A DNA stretch of 64,000 nucleotides, from NCBI RefSeq assembly GCF_002101705.1, contig NZ_LQPC01000028.1:1-64000 (forward strand). Reading direction: 5' to 3'. Position 1 is the stretch's first letter. Every line of letters begins with the position of its first letter. A model generated the notes under the pieces. That model saw nothing but the letters and a program-made list of their open reading frames with translations, was not told the DNA's origin and searched no databases. This DNA comes from Mycolicibacterium iranicum. GTDB lineage: Bacteria > Actinomycetota > Actinomycetes > Mycobacteriales > Mycobacteriaceae. The position numbers and the translations under genes were made by a program. Positions 26,316 through 34,612 of this stretch are shown here, piece after piece.

Positions 26316-27353
26316 ATGACTCCGCCGCCCATCGGACGCCCGTTCCGGCCCAGCGACCGAAACGACCGGATCGTCGGCGGCAGTGCGCTCGCGCTCGTCG
26401 TGCTGATCACGCTGACCACAATGTGGTTCAGCCGCGGAGATTCGGAAGAAGCGGCGCCACCTCCGCCCGCACCGTCACCCACCCCCACCGCCATCTCCGC
26501 CGAGTTCGCCAGCGCGCGTGACGAAGACCCTGTCAGCATCATCACCGACGAGCCGACATGCCCGGACTGGGAGCCGATCGTCACCGCGTTGAACACCGGT
26601 CTCCGGAACGGCTGGAATGAACGCGACGCATCGGTGCCGGCCTCCGCGTGGACGGAAGCGCAGTGGGCTCAACATCGGGCGGTCGCCGAGGCGATGCGCG
26701 CCGCAGCCGACAAGACCATCGCGCTGACAAAGGCGACACCTCATCGGGTGATGCGGGAGCTCTACGGGCAGGCGACCGCTTACTGGCGGGCCTACGCAGA
26801 CAGCATCGATACCTACCGACCGTCTGCCGACCATCTCGCGCGCGCCGCCGTCAACGCCGTGGAATCGGTCAACGCCATCTGTGCAGCAATCGATTTCGGT
26901 GCTGCCGGATCGCGAAGCCCCTTGACGCTTCCAGGTCCGCCGCCGGTACCAGACGTGCCACTTGGCGACCCCAGCCAGCCTGCCAAGTACATCGCGGGAC
27001 CGTCGGCGTTCTGCGACGAGTGGGTGGCGATGGTGTCCGGATACGCGCAAGCGACCCGCGAATGGCGCGATCGCCACGACCCGAACATTCCTGCTTCCTA
27101 CTGGTCACCGGAGCAGAAAGCCTTGGGTGACAGGATTTCTGTCACGATGCAGCAGAACGCCGACCGCACTCAGCTACTGGGGCTGCTGAGCGGCAACCTC
27201 GTCGCCGCCGACTTCGCCGCTCTGGCGTCACATTATCGACGCGCGTACGCGTTGGCACTTCCCACGTACGCTCTGCCGGATACCCACCTCGACAACGCCG
27301 CGCTTCGCCTGCAAGCCCTGACCAACCAAGCGTGCCAAGCAGTTCGGAATTGA
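26316..27353 (+). CDS. Membrane-anchored protein with duplicated Cys domain (paralogue B)
   Basis: A 345-residue paralogue of the gene at 23002-24096. It has a short cytoplasmic N-terminus, one membrane helix (VGGSALALVVLITLTTMWF), a Pro-rich linker, and two repeats with the same Cys-x2-Trp ... W(T/S)x-E-x-Q ... AD(K/R)T ... YWRAYA or YRRAYA ... Cys layout. Shared words with paralogue A include TPHRVMRELY and DEDPVSIITDEPTC against the equivalent VEIITEDRTC. It lies 15 bases after espK and closes the plus-strand arm. GC content is normal for the genome, unlike paralogue A. No function is known. Confidence 0.72.
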   Translation: MTPPPIGRPFRPSDRNDRIVGGSALALVVLITLTTMWFSRGDSEEAAPPPPAPSPTPTAISAEFASARDEDPVSIITDEPTCPDWEPIVTALNTGLRNGWNERDASVPASAWTEAQWAQHRAVAEAMRAAADKTIALTKATPHRVMRELYGQATAYWRAYADSIDTYRPSADHLARAAVNAVESVNAICAAIDFGAAGSRSPLTLPGPPPVPDVPLGDPSQPAKYIAGPSAFCDEWVAMVSGYAQATREWRDRHDPNIPASYWSPEQKALGDRISVTMQQNADRTQLLGLLSGNLVAADFAALASHYRRAYALALPTYALPDTHLDNAALRLQALTNQACQAVRN

Positions 27354-27375
27354 CCAGGCGGCCCGAGGGCTTCGA

Positions 27376-27687
27376 TCACAGATCAAGAACTATCCGCAGG
27401 GCCGCCTCGACGCGGCGCATCTCGTCAAAGCTGAGAAATCCCACACTCGCGCCCAGCCTGCCCGGGTCGACCGCCGTAGTCTGCTCGGCAAGAACCCGCG
27501 TCGTTCCTCCGACGATGTCAACCTCAGGTCGAAAGCTGGCTGCACGAGCAGACGTGGACGTCGGCGCAACCAGCCAAGTGGATAGCGGGAGCTGATTTGA
27601 CTGGACCACCACTGCGTATCGCGAACCGGACTGCTCATGGCCACGACTTCCCCGAGGTGTGTTTAGGCGAAAGACTTCACCACGCAC
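27376..27687 (-). CDS. MazF/PemK-type endoribonuclease toxin
   Basis: A 103-residue toxin of the PemK/MazF family: RGEVFRLNTPRG at the start, RYAVVVQSNQL, and the central STWLVAPTSTSARAASFRPEV, ending EAALRIVLDL. These proteins cut mRNA at specific short sequences. The GTG start at 27687 lies inside the 3' end of the antitoxin gene (11-base overlap), the usual antitoxin-first layout. It sits exactly between the two convergent ESX-1 arms. Confidence 0.85.
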   Translation of the reverse strand: MRGEVFRLNTPRGSRGHEQSGSRYAVVVQSNQLPLSTWLVAPTSTSARAASFRPEVDIVGGTTRVLAEQTTAVDPGRLGASVGFLSFDEMRRVEAALRIVLDL

Positions 27688-27910
27688 GCAGCGTCTCCAT
27701 ATCGCGTAGCACCTGCATGGCCTCCGCGCGGTCGGCTTCGTCTTCGGCCAGTTCCTCCGCTTCCGCCCGGACCACTGCCTGTGCCTTGCGACGCGCGGCA
27801 TCAATCAGAGCAGCGCGCACGGCTGCCGATACCGCCGTGCCGTCCCTGGTGAGTACTTCCAGTGCCTTCGACGTGTCTTCGTCCGGCCGGAAGGTAATCG
27901 TGTCAGCCAT
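27677..27910 (-). CDS. RHH-type antitoxin paired with the MazF-like toxin
   Basis: A 77-residue protein: MADTITFRPDEDTSKALEVL is a ribbon-helix-helix DNA-binding start, followed by an acidic/basic helical C-terminus (AEELAEDEADRAEAMQVL) that would wrap the toxin. It precedes and overlaps the toxin gene by 11 bases. It should neutralise the toxin and repress its own promoter. The start at 27910 is chosen because RHH domains begin within the first few residues. Confidence 0.82.
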   Translation of the reverse strand: MADTITFRPDEDTSKALEVLTRDGTAVSAAVRAALIDAARRKAQAVVRAEAEELAEDEADRAEAMQVLRDMETLRAW

Positions 27911-27946
27911 AATCACAAGCGTACTACGCTTTGTAAGACACAAGCA

Positions 27947-28261
27947 TTAGCGCGGCGCGGGAGCCGGGACATCAACCCCCGCGATGTTCGCTCCCGAAGT
28001 TTGGTCCGTTGCGTCGTACTGGTCAGCCGTCGTATTCAGGTTCGACCCGTAATCCCTGGCCGCAGTGGCGATCTTCGACATCTCGGTGGCCACGGTCGTC
28101 CCTGCGGCGCGGCACGCGTCGGCTGTCCGAAGCTCAGGAACCGCGGCGGCTGCGTCACCGAGGGGGGCATCGGCCTGCAACCCGGCCATCGTCTCGCCCG
28201 CGGCGGTGAAGCTGTTGCCGGCCCGGCGGACTTCGCTGGTGTCGACCTGCAACTCAGTCAT
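27947..28261 (-). CDS. EspC/EspF-like type VII secretion substrate (small)
   Basis: A 104-residue protein of the EspC-like class: one helix-turn-helix hairpin without a strict WxG, with the T7SS export signal YxxxD in DQYDATDQTSG near residue 81. Its ATG overlaps the espJ stop (ATGA). The pair resembles the EspA-EspC arrangement, in which two substrates are exported together. In M. tuberculosis espJ has no such partner at this spot, so this is an extra substrate. Confidence 0.72.
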   Translation of the reverse strand: MTELQVDTSEVRRAGNSFTAAGETMAGLQADAPLGDAAAAVPELRTADACRAAGTTVATEMSKIATAARDYGSNLNTTADQYDATDQTSGANIAGVDVPAPAPR

Positions 28262-29019
28262 AGATCAATCCTGTCGTCGGTTTCCGCGGCACGATGCCTT
28301 CCCGGGGATTCGTCGCTGTTCTCGGACGCCTTGTCCTTCGGGTCCGGTGCGCGTTCGGCATCCGGGTCACCCGATGATGCCCCGTCGTGGGGGCCCTGTT
28401 CCACGGGCGGTTCCGCCGCGGGAGTCTCGGCTGCCGGCGACCCGGGTGCACCACTGTCGGCGCCGCTGTTGGAACCGGTGGCGCCCTGACCGAACTGCCC
28501 CGCCATCTGCTGAACCTGTTGTCCCGCTTGCTGAACGCCCTGCATGAGCCCCTGTGGCACCGCAGCGACTGCACCCATGACCTGCATCGGCATCTGCGCC
28601 ATCTGCTGGCCGATCTGCATCGGCATGTTCATCATTTGGCCCATCTGGTCTGCGCCGCCGCCAGCGGCACTGGTCGCACCACCCGTCGCGGGAGTATCCG
28701 CGGCCAGCGGACCGTTCTGCATCGCCTGGTTGATGGCAGCACCGTTGCGGGCATCGGTGGCCGCGTACTCCTGGGCGGTGGTCACCACGTTTCCGGCTGT
28801 GGTGGTTGCCTGCGTCTTGACAAGGGGCAGCTGGGTCAAGATGGGAGTTTCAACTGCCGGGATCTGACCGATGATCGCCACGGAGAGTGGGTCAGTCCCC
28901 ACCGGCATGAAAGGTGCTGGCGCCTCAGGCAAATCGAGAGCAGAAGCGTTCAGCGCATTACCCGCCGCCGCCAACTCCTCCGGGTTCACCTTCAGAGGGG
29001 GAAGACCGCCGCTGACCAT
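28258..29019 (-). CDS. espJ: ESX-1 secretion-associated protein EspJ
   Basis: A 253-residue protein: an N-terminal helical hairpin (LKVNPEELAAAGNALNASAL ... TTAQEYAATDARNGAAIN) with the YxxxD export signal YAATD, then a Met/Gln-rich segment (MGQMMNMPMQIGQQMAQMPM) and an acidic, Pro-rich disordered tail. This is the plan of EspJ (Rv3878), which also follows eccD1. It begins nine bases after the eccD1 stop, with a good ribosome site (AGGAGG). Confidence 0.82.
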   Translation of the reverse strand: MVSGGLPPLKVNPEELAAAGNALNASALDLPEAPAPFMPVGTDPLSVAIIGQIPAVETPILTQLPLVKTQATTTAGNVVTTAQEYAATDARNGAAINQAMQNGPLAADTPATGGATSAAGGGADQMGQMMNMPMQIGQQMAQMPMQVMGAVAAVPQGLMQGVQQAGQQVQQMAGQFGQGATGSNSGADSGAPGSPAAETPAAEPPVEQGPHDGASSGDPDAERAPDPKDKASENSDESPGRHRAAETDDRIDL

Positions 29020-29027
29020 GTCGCCTC

Positions 29028-30554
29028 CTAGAACCTGATATTCCGCAGGACGTCGTACACACCGGCAATCCACAGCAGCATCGGGATGACCGCGGCGATG
29101 GTCGCGCCATCGAACAGCTCGAGGATGCGTTTGGTGACCGGGGAGATTCGTCGGACTCCCTCGGTGGCGCCGACGACGATGACCGCCACCGTGGCCAACG
29201 CCGTGTAGATGGCCAGAACGAGCCACGCCCGGTCTGGGAACCAAAGGCACAGTCGCACCATGATCCCCGTCGGGATCGCCACTGCCGCCGCCATCAATGC
29301 CCACGCACACCAGCGTTCGGCATAGAGCCGGGAACGGAAGCCACACAGCACCGTGACCAACCCGGCCACGATCATGCTGTGCCAGAAGAAGTGCCCCTGT
29401 ACGACAACGGCGATCGAACCGAGCGCCAGGACCAAGGCTCCGGCCGACAGGAATCCGATCAGCAGCCGTTTGGCCAATCGGCTGCGCTCGGTGAGTCGCG
29501 CCGCGGAGTCTGGGACCGAGGCGATGATCGCCTGCCACGTCTCCGATTCCTCAGAGGTGTCCGTGGTGGTGACCGGATCGAGAAGTTCGTCGTTGGTGAC
29601 CGTCTCACCGGGTGCCGGGATCGGTGGTAGGGCAATACGGGCCACGGCCACAGTCATTTTCGCAGCGTTGGTGACGACGATGAGACCGAAGGCGATGGCC
29701 CCGGCCGGCACCCAGGCGTTCCACCCGTACCCGAATGCGACGGCGGCGATCGTCAGCGCGAGCGAGATCACGGCCAGGAATGCGGCGATCTCGGCTCTTC
29801 GCCGTGGTCCGCCGCGCGTGGCCAACACCATCAGCAACACCAATGCGCCCGCACCCGCAACTTGTGGCGCACCAAGCGATTCCACGCCTTCTGGCAGAGG
29901 CACCGCCAAGACGACCCCGCCCACCAGCGTTACCAAAGACGAGACCAGGAGGCTTTCGGCCATGTCGAGGCTGTTGTACCGCTGCTGGGCAAGAACGCTG
30001 CCGACCATAAGTCCAACACCGAGCACGCCCAGCGCAACAGCCCACCACCAGTCGCGGCCGGTCGACCCCCACGAGAGCACCCCGACAATCGTGATCAGTA
30101 GAGCCACCAACGGAAGGGCAAGTCCGACGAACCGGTAGAGCGCCGTGCGATCGAATTCGGGAGTCTCGTCGAGGACCGCGATCGCATCGATCACATCCTC
30201 GACGAGGGGCCGGTAGCGCTCGGTGCGGCTGACGGGGACCACGGTCAACAGCGACCCGTCGACCACACCGGCGTCGTCGAGCGAGTCGGTCAGCCTGATC
30301 GGCGGCGCGCCCGGGCGCGCGAACGACCACACCCCCTGGGCCTTGAAGTCGAAGCCCGCCAAGACATCTGCAGGTGCATCGGCCAAGATTTCGGCGAGTA
30401 CCGACACGGTCTCGTCGGCATAGCTTTCAATCGGCGCTGCCGACGGCAGCACCAGGTCGGTCATCCGGCGCCCCGTCAAAATCGTGACCCGCGTGGTCGA
30501 TGGCCGACCAGGCGTTACGTTCGACGACGTCGGGGGCGCGGCCGTTGCGGTCAA
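29028..30554 (-). CDS. eccD1: ESX-1 membrane channel component EccD1
   Basis: A 508-residue protein with an N-terminal ubiquitin-like cytoplasmic domain (RVTILTGRRMTDLVLPSAAP) and eleven predicted membrane helices, forming the dimeric ring of the ESX-1 inner-membrane pore. Long stretches match what I recall of M. tuberculosis EccD1, for example TERYRPLVEDVIDAIAVLDE and AKRLLIGFLSAG, and the C-terminus YDVLRNIRF. The probable start is TTG at 30554, overlapping the espI stop (TTGA); the next ATG in frame is 30 codons downstream, inside the conserved domain. Confidence 0.95.
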   Translation of the reverse strand: MTATAAPPTSSNVTPGRPSTTRVTILTGRRMTDLVLPSAAPIESYADETVSVLAEILADAPADVLAGFDFKAQGVWSFARPGAPPIRLTDSLDDAGVVDGSLLTVVPVSRTERYRPLVEDVIDAIAVLDETPEFDRTALYRFVGLALPLVALLITIVGVLSWGSTGRDWWWAVALGVLGVGLMVGSVLAQQRYNSLDMAESLLVSSLVTLVGGVVLAVPLPEGVESLGAPQVAGAGALVLLMVLATRGGPRRRAEIAAFLAVISLALTIAAVAFGYGWNAWVPAGAIAFGLIVVTNAAKMTVAVARIALPPIPAPGETVTNDELLDPVTTTDTSEESETWQAIIASVPDSAARLTERSRLAKRLLIGFLSAGALVLALGSIAVVVQGHFFWHSMIVAGLVTVLCGFRSRLYAERWCAWALMAAAVAIPTGIMVRLCLWFPDRAWLVLAIYTALATVAVIVVGATEGVRRISPVTKRILELFDGATIAAVIPMLLWIAGVYDVLRNIRF

Positions 30555-31945
30555 CGGCGTTCGAGCCTGTCGAAGTCGTCGGACAAGGCCGCGGCGAGTT
30601 CGACGACCCGGCGCGAGAACGTCTTACCGAGCAGATCGAATTGGATCTCGGTGCCGGCCGCGATGTGCTTGTCCCACGGCAGCACGATCACGCGCCCCGG
30701 GGGAACATGGCGCTCGAACTGCTGCACCAGATCCTCGACGTCGATGTTCGGCTTGCCCGGCGTGATGTGGTTGATGACCACGCACGAGCGGCCGAGCAGA
30801 TCCTGGTATCCGTTCTGACGCAACCAGTCCATCGTGATCGCCGCCTGCCGCGCGCCGTCGATGGATGCGCTCGCGACGATCACCAGACCGGACACCGTCG
30901 ACAGCACGCCTCGTGCACCGGGCTGGAACAGGCCCGCGCCGCAGTCGGCCAACACCAGGTTGTAGTAGCGGGACACGATGTCGGTGGCGGTACGCCAGTC
31001 GTCGTCGTTGAATTCGCGACGCGCCGCGCTGTACTCCTCTGACGACAACACCTCGAGGTTCGACGAGTTCATGCTCGTGTAGGCACGAATGTCGTTGTAG
31101 CGGTTCAACTCCTTGTCCGACAGCAGGTCAGCGATCGTCGCAGCGGACTGGCGCCCGGCGCGGTCGGCGAGGTTGCCGCCGTCGGGATCGGCGTCGATGG
31201 CCAGGATCCGGTCGCCGCGAACACTGGACAGCGCCGATCCCAGAGCCACCGTGACCGCGGTCTTCCCGACGCCGCCTTTGAGGCCGAACACGCCGATCTG
31301 GTAGGAATCCCGGGCGTTGCGACGGATCCTCGTGAACAGGTCCAGTTCGTAGACCTCGTCGGGCGATAATCCGAGGTTGATCCGTGTCATCACGTAAAGC
31401 CAATGCCGCCAACCCCTTTGGGACGGCATCTTGACCGCGGAGCGGACCCCGACATGCGACAGTGCGTCGATCGCCCGGTGGTTGCCCATCGACGCAGCAG
31501 ACGCCTGCTGCGGTTGCGCCGCGCCTCGCTGATCGACGGCATCGCCGTAGTACTGCGACGGCGGCGGGGCCGGGGCAGGCCGCGGTGCCGGGCTCGGTGC
31601 GGGACGCTGCTGCTCATGACGCGCGCCCGAGGGTGTGCCGGCCTGCGGTGCACGCATCATGCCGTTATCGGGGACGCGATGCGACGCCTGCTGCTGCGCA
31701 GGGTGGAGTTGACTGTTGACCTGGCTGATCACCTCGGTCTGCCACGACGGCGGCGCCTGCTGCGCAGCCTGCGTCCGCGGTGGCGCGGCAGGCATCGGAG
31801 GCGGGGTGGCGTCACTGTGCGACCCGCCGCCGGGAGGAGGAACCGAGGCGTCCCGACTGGGCGGCGTGGTGTCGCGGTCCGGCTCGTCGTCGACCGTCCG
31901 GACGGCATCCGGGGAGTGGAAGAGCCGGTCATAGTCGGCCGACAT
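30551..31945 (-). CDS. espI: ESX-1 protein EspI, MinD/ParA-like ATPase
   Basis: A 464-residue protein. The first about 190 residues are Pro/Gln/Ala-rich and disordered; the rest is a deviant Walker-A ATPase (FGLKGGVGKTAVTVALGSAL), with a DADPDGGNLADR loop and the ADCGAGLFQPGARGVL segment. M. tuberculosis EspI has 666 residues, so the disordered part is shorter here. EspI is linked to ATP-dependent downregulation of ESX-1. It lies between esxA and eccD1 as in other ESX-1 loci. A paralogue is at 43625-44842. Confidence 0.9.
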   Translation of the reverse strand: MSADYDRLFHSPDAVRTVDDEPDRDTTPPSRDASVPPPGGGSHSDATPPPMPAAPPRTQAAQQAPPSWQTEVISQVNSQLHPAQQQASHRVPDNGMMRAPQAGTPSGARHEQQRPAPSPAPRPAPAPPPSQYYGDAVDQRGAAQPQQASAASMGNHRAIDALSHVGVRSAVKMPSQRGWRHWLYVMTRINLGLSPDEVYELDLFTRIRRNARDSYQIGVFGLKGGVGKTAVTVALGSALSSVRGDRILAIDADPDGGNLADRAGRQSAATIADLLSDKELNRYNDIRAYTSMNSSNLEVLSSEEYSAARREFNDDDWRTATDIVSRYYNLVLADCGAGLFQPGARGVLSTVSGLVIVASASIDGARQAAITMDWLRQNGYQDLLGRSCVVINHITPGKPNIDVEDLVQQFERHVPPGRVIVLPWDKHIAAGTEIQFDLLGKTFSRRVVELAAALSDDFDRLERR

Positions 31946-32037
31946 AGTTACCTCTCAGGGGTTCTGGTTGTGAAATGGATGCGCACGCCGTGGGTGAACC
32001 CTCGTCGAAACGGGCCACCCACGGCGCGCACGGTGCC

Positions 32038-32334
32038 TCACATGAAGCGGTTGACGCCTGCCATCTCGCACTGGCCCATGTCGCCACCGCACTGCTCGAC
32101 GGCCTGGCCCAAGCTCTGCAGAGCGAGGTTCAACTCCGTGGAATTCTGATTCCAGCGCTGCTGCGCTTCGGAGTACGAAAGGTTCGCCTCGCCCTCCCAG
32201 CTCCCAGCGAGTCGCGCCAATGCGCCTTCCCCCTCGGTGAGCAGGGCGTTGACCTTCCCGACCACGCCGTGGAGTTCGCCGGCATCATTGCTTATTCCTG
32301 CGAAGTTGTAGGTGATTGATCCATCTGAAGCCAT
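32038..32334 (-). CDS. esxA: WXG100 protein EsxA (ESAT-6)
   Basis: A 98-residue WXG100 protein: YNFAGISNDAGELHGVVGKV, LAGSWEGEANLSYSEAQQRW (WxG = Trp-Glu-Gly), then a second helix ending GGDMGQCEMAGVNRFM. It forms a heterodimer with EsxB and is the main ESX-1 substrate. It contains two cysteines near the C-terminus (QCGGDMGQCE), which M. tuberculosis EsxA lacks. It is the last gene of the PE35-PPE68-esxB-esxA block. Confidence 0.94.
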   Translation of the reverse strand: MASDGSITYNFAGISNDAGELHGVVGKVNALLTEGEGALARLAGSWEGEANLSYSEAQQRWNQNSTELNLALQSLGQAVEQCGGDMGQCEMAGVNRFM

Positions 32335-32376
32335 GTTCGATTGCCTCGTCTCGTGTTGTTGGAGTGGTGGTTGGCG

Positions 32377-32691
32377 CTACAGAACCGAGCCCATGGCGGT
32401 CTGGACCGCGCTCGCGTTGTTCGCATCGGTGGCGTCATACTGCGCGCCTGTAACGTGGATGTTCTCGGAAATCTGCGACAGCAGAACGTTCTGCTGGTGC
32501 GACGCCTCGCGATAACGCTGGAGTGCCGCCTGCAACGCGATGCCCGCGCTGGGGCTGTTCAGGTTCGCCTGGGCTTGCGCGGCGATTGCCTCGACCTGGA
32601 GCCGGGTTGCCTCGAGATCGCCTGAAATGCGATCGAAGGTACCCGCCTCGGTGGTCAATGAGGCAACATCTGCCCTCATCGGAGATGACAT
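32377..32691 (-). CDS. esxB: WXG100-like protein EsxB (CFP-10), WxG motif absent
   Basis: A 104-residue partner of EsxA. The first helix (FDRISGDLEATRLQVEAIAA) and second helix (LQAALQRYREASHQQNVLLSQ) match EsxB, and the C-terminal export signal YxxxD is AQYDATDANN. The turn between the helices, Trp-Arg-Gly in M. tuberculosis, reads Asn-Ser-Pro here (QANLNSPSAGIAL). EsxB carries the C-terminal signal recognised by EccCb1. It lies 42 bases before esxA. Confidence 0.92.
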   Translation of the reverse strand: MSSPMRADVASLTTEAGTFDRISGDLEATRLQVEAIAAQAQANLNSPSAGIALQAALQRYREASHQQNVLLSQISENIHVTGAQYDATDANNASAVQTAMGSVL

Positions 32692-32794
32692 GTGTTGACC
32701 TTCTCTCTGTTACCTGTATTTCGGTTTACCTGTGCTCTCGCCGATTTCGGCGAGCCCTCCCGACCCAGGCGGCCGGCAAGTCTGTGTCGGACGA

Positions 32795-34111
32795 TCACCA
32801 TTCGTCGTCCTCGTCTTCACTCAGATCGTGATCGAGCGGGGCCGGCGCGTTCAGGCCCGGCCTGTTTCCACCGCTCTTCCCGCGCTGACCCATCATTCCC
32901 ATCGGGCCACCACCGCCCCCCATACCTGCACCGGCCCCGACCGGGGCCAACCCTGCCCCCGCTCCGGGTCCAGCACCGGCGCCGACGGCGACCGGGCTGG
33001 TGGACTGGAGACCTGACCCGACCAGGTTCGACATCAGCGGGGTCTGCGGGGCCGACCCACCGGCACCGGGCAGCGACGCCGCGCGGATCAGCCCGGCACC
33101 GGTGGCGGCTCCCGATCCACCGATCGCCGGATGATTCGAAAACGGTGTGGCACCGAGCAATCCGACTTGAGCGCCGTTGCCGTTGCCCATCCCGCCCATC
33201 TGCCCGAATAGCGAGGACATCTGTTGCAGCGGCTGGGTGAGCTGCTGGAATGGCTGCGTGACGCCCTGCATCATCTGCTGCGGCAACTGACCGAGCGTCG
33301 AACCGAGCTGAGAGGCCATCTGCATGCCCATCTGCATCCCCTGCTGGGGTGCCTGCTGCATGAGCTGACCCTGTTGCTGAGCCTGAGACTGCGCCTGCTG
33401 GGCAGATTGATGCACCGCGCCTTCGGCTCGGCCCGCGACCTGGTTGGCTGTGTCGAACTTCGCGACGGTACTGACCTTGGCGATGGTCGCGTTGCGGGCG
33501 AACGCGGTGGCCGCGCCGGGCACCGCGTTCCCCATAGCCATCGCCATACCCTGACCCCCCGCGGGCACCGTGATCGGCTTGGGCGGCGGGACCGGCGGAA
33601 ACGTCGTGTTGAGCGAGGTATCCGCCTGGTACAGGCCCATCACCGACGCCGCGAGGTTCCACATCCGGATGTAGTCGGCTTCGTTGAGTGCGATCGGAAT
33701 CCCGTTGACACCGAGGAAGTTCGTGGCGTGCAACACCGCATTCGTGACGTGGTTCTGTTCGATCTCCGCAATCTGCGGAGTCGCGGTGGCGGCGCTGGTC
33801 CACGCTGATGCCTGTGCGGACGCCTGCGCCGCACGCAGTTGAGCGGCGAGCGCCAACATCCGTAGCCAAAGCACCATCGGCATGACCGCGGAGATGGCTC
33901 GCTCGCTGGCCATCCCCTGCCACATCTGGCCCAGCGACGACAGGCTCGCCGTCAGTTCGTCGGCCTGGGTTTCCAGCGAGATCGCCAAGGCCTCCCACCC
34001 CGCGGCCGCCTGGAGCATCGGCACGGCGCCGGCCCCGGCCTGCAGGCGCGAGGTGTTGATCTCGGGCGGAAACGCGCCCCAGATCGGAGGCAGGGGGATC
34101 CCAGCAAACAT
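32795..34111 (-). CDS. PPE68: PPE family protein PPE68
   Basis: A 438-residue PPE protein. The PPE domain (residues 1-175) starts MFAGIPLPPIWGAFPPEINT and has the WxG-like QMWQGMASERA. The tail is Gln/Met-rich then Gly/Ala-rich, and ends in an acidic DHDLSEDEDDEW. It pairs with PE35 and is chaperoned by EspG1. The start at 34111 follows PE35 by 28 bases. The tail is longer than in M. tuberculosis PPE68 (368 residues). Confidence 0.92.
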   Translation of the reverse strand: MFAGIPLPPIWGAFPPEINTSRLQAGAGAVPMLQAAAGWEALAISLETQADELTASLSSLGQMWQGMASERAISAVMPMVLWLRMLALAAQLRAAQASAQASAWTSAATATPQIAEIEQNHVTNAVLHATNFLGVNGIPIALNEADYIRMWNLAASVMGLYQADTSLNTTFPPVPPPKPITVPAGGQGMAMAMGNAVPGAATAFARNATIAKVSTVAKFDTANQVAGRAEGAVHQSAQQAQSQAQQQGQLMQQAPQQGMQMGMQMASQLGSTLGQLPQQMMQGVTQPFQQLTQPLQQMSSLFGQMGGMGNGNGAQVGLLGATPFSNHPAIGGSGAATGAGLIRAASLPGAGGSAPQTPLMSNLVGSGLQSTSPVAVGAGAGPGAGAGLAPVGAGAGMGGGGGPMGMMGQRGKSGGNRPGLNAPAPLDHDLSEDEDDEW

Positions 34112-34139
34112 GGATAAATCGCTCTTCTGTGCTGCCGGT

Positions 34140-34433
34140 CTACAGAGTGGTGGCGTTGGCGGCGTCGACCGCCTGGTAGGTCGCCGAAAGTTCGATGACC
34201 GTGGCGCCCGCGCGGGCGATCTCTTCCTGCGCCAGAGCGTTGAGTCCGAGGGTCTGTACGCCCTCTGCGGCGAACGCCAGTGCAGCCATGGCGGACACCT
34301 CGTCGGCACCGGCCGGTGCCAGTGCGCTGACCTCGGCAGTGGCGGCTGTTCCGGTCGACAGACCGCGTGCACCGTTGGCGGTGACCTGACCGCCGACGCC
34401 GGCTGCACCCGGGTTGTGGCTCAATGGTTGCAT
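34140..34433 (-). CDS. PE35: PE family protein PE35
   Basis: A 97-residue PE protein: two helices (HNPGAAGVGGQVTANGARGL ... GADEVSAMAALAFAAEGVQT) with the export signal YxxxD as ATYQAVDAAN. The classic Pro-Glu is Pro-Gly here; PE35 of M. tuberculosis also lacks it. It forms the PE-PPE pair with PPE68. The ribosome site GAGGAG lies seven to eight bases before the ATG. Confidence 0.9.
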   Translation of the reverse strand: MQPLSHNPGAAGVGGQVTANGARGLSTGTAATAEVSALAPAGADEVSAMAALAFAAEGVQTLGLNALAQEEIARAGATVIELSATYQAVDAANATTL

Positions 34434-34468
34434 TTTGCTGTCTCCTCACGTCGCTAAACACACGAATG

Positions 34469-34496
34469 TATTTAGTTGTCGCTCAACGAGCACCAA
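34469..34496 (-). promoter_or_regulatory. Candidate promoter for PE35-PPE68-esxBA
   Basis: In the AT-rich 179-base gap between eccCb1 and PE35, the minus strand shows TTGGTG (34491-34496), 16 bases, then TAAATA (34469-34474), about 35 bases before the PE35 start. A separate promoter here would allow high expression of the substrates relative to the ecc genes. The elements are seen; activity is not shown. Confidence 0.4.
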
Positions 34497-34612
34497 TACC
34501 CGGACGGGATGCTTTTTAACCCCCCGGACAATTTTAGCTTTGCGGTGGCTTCGCCATTTGCTGGAGAAGCACAAAACAAATCTTAACCGCCATCCGAGGG
34601 TGGTCTGAACAC

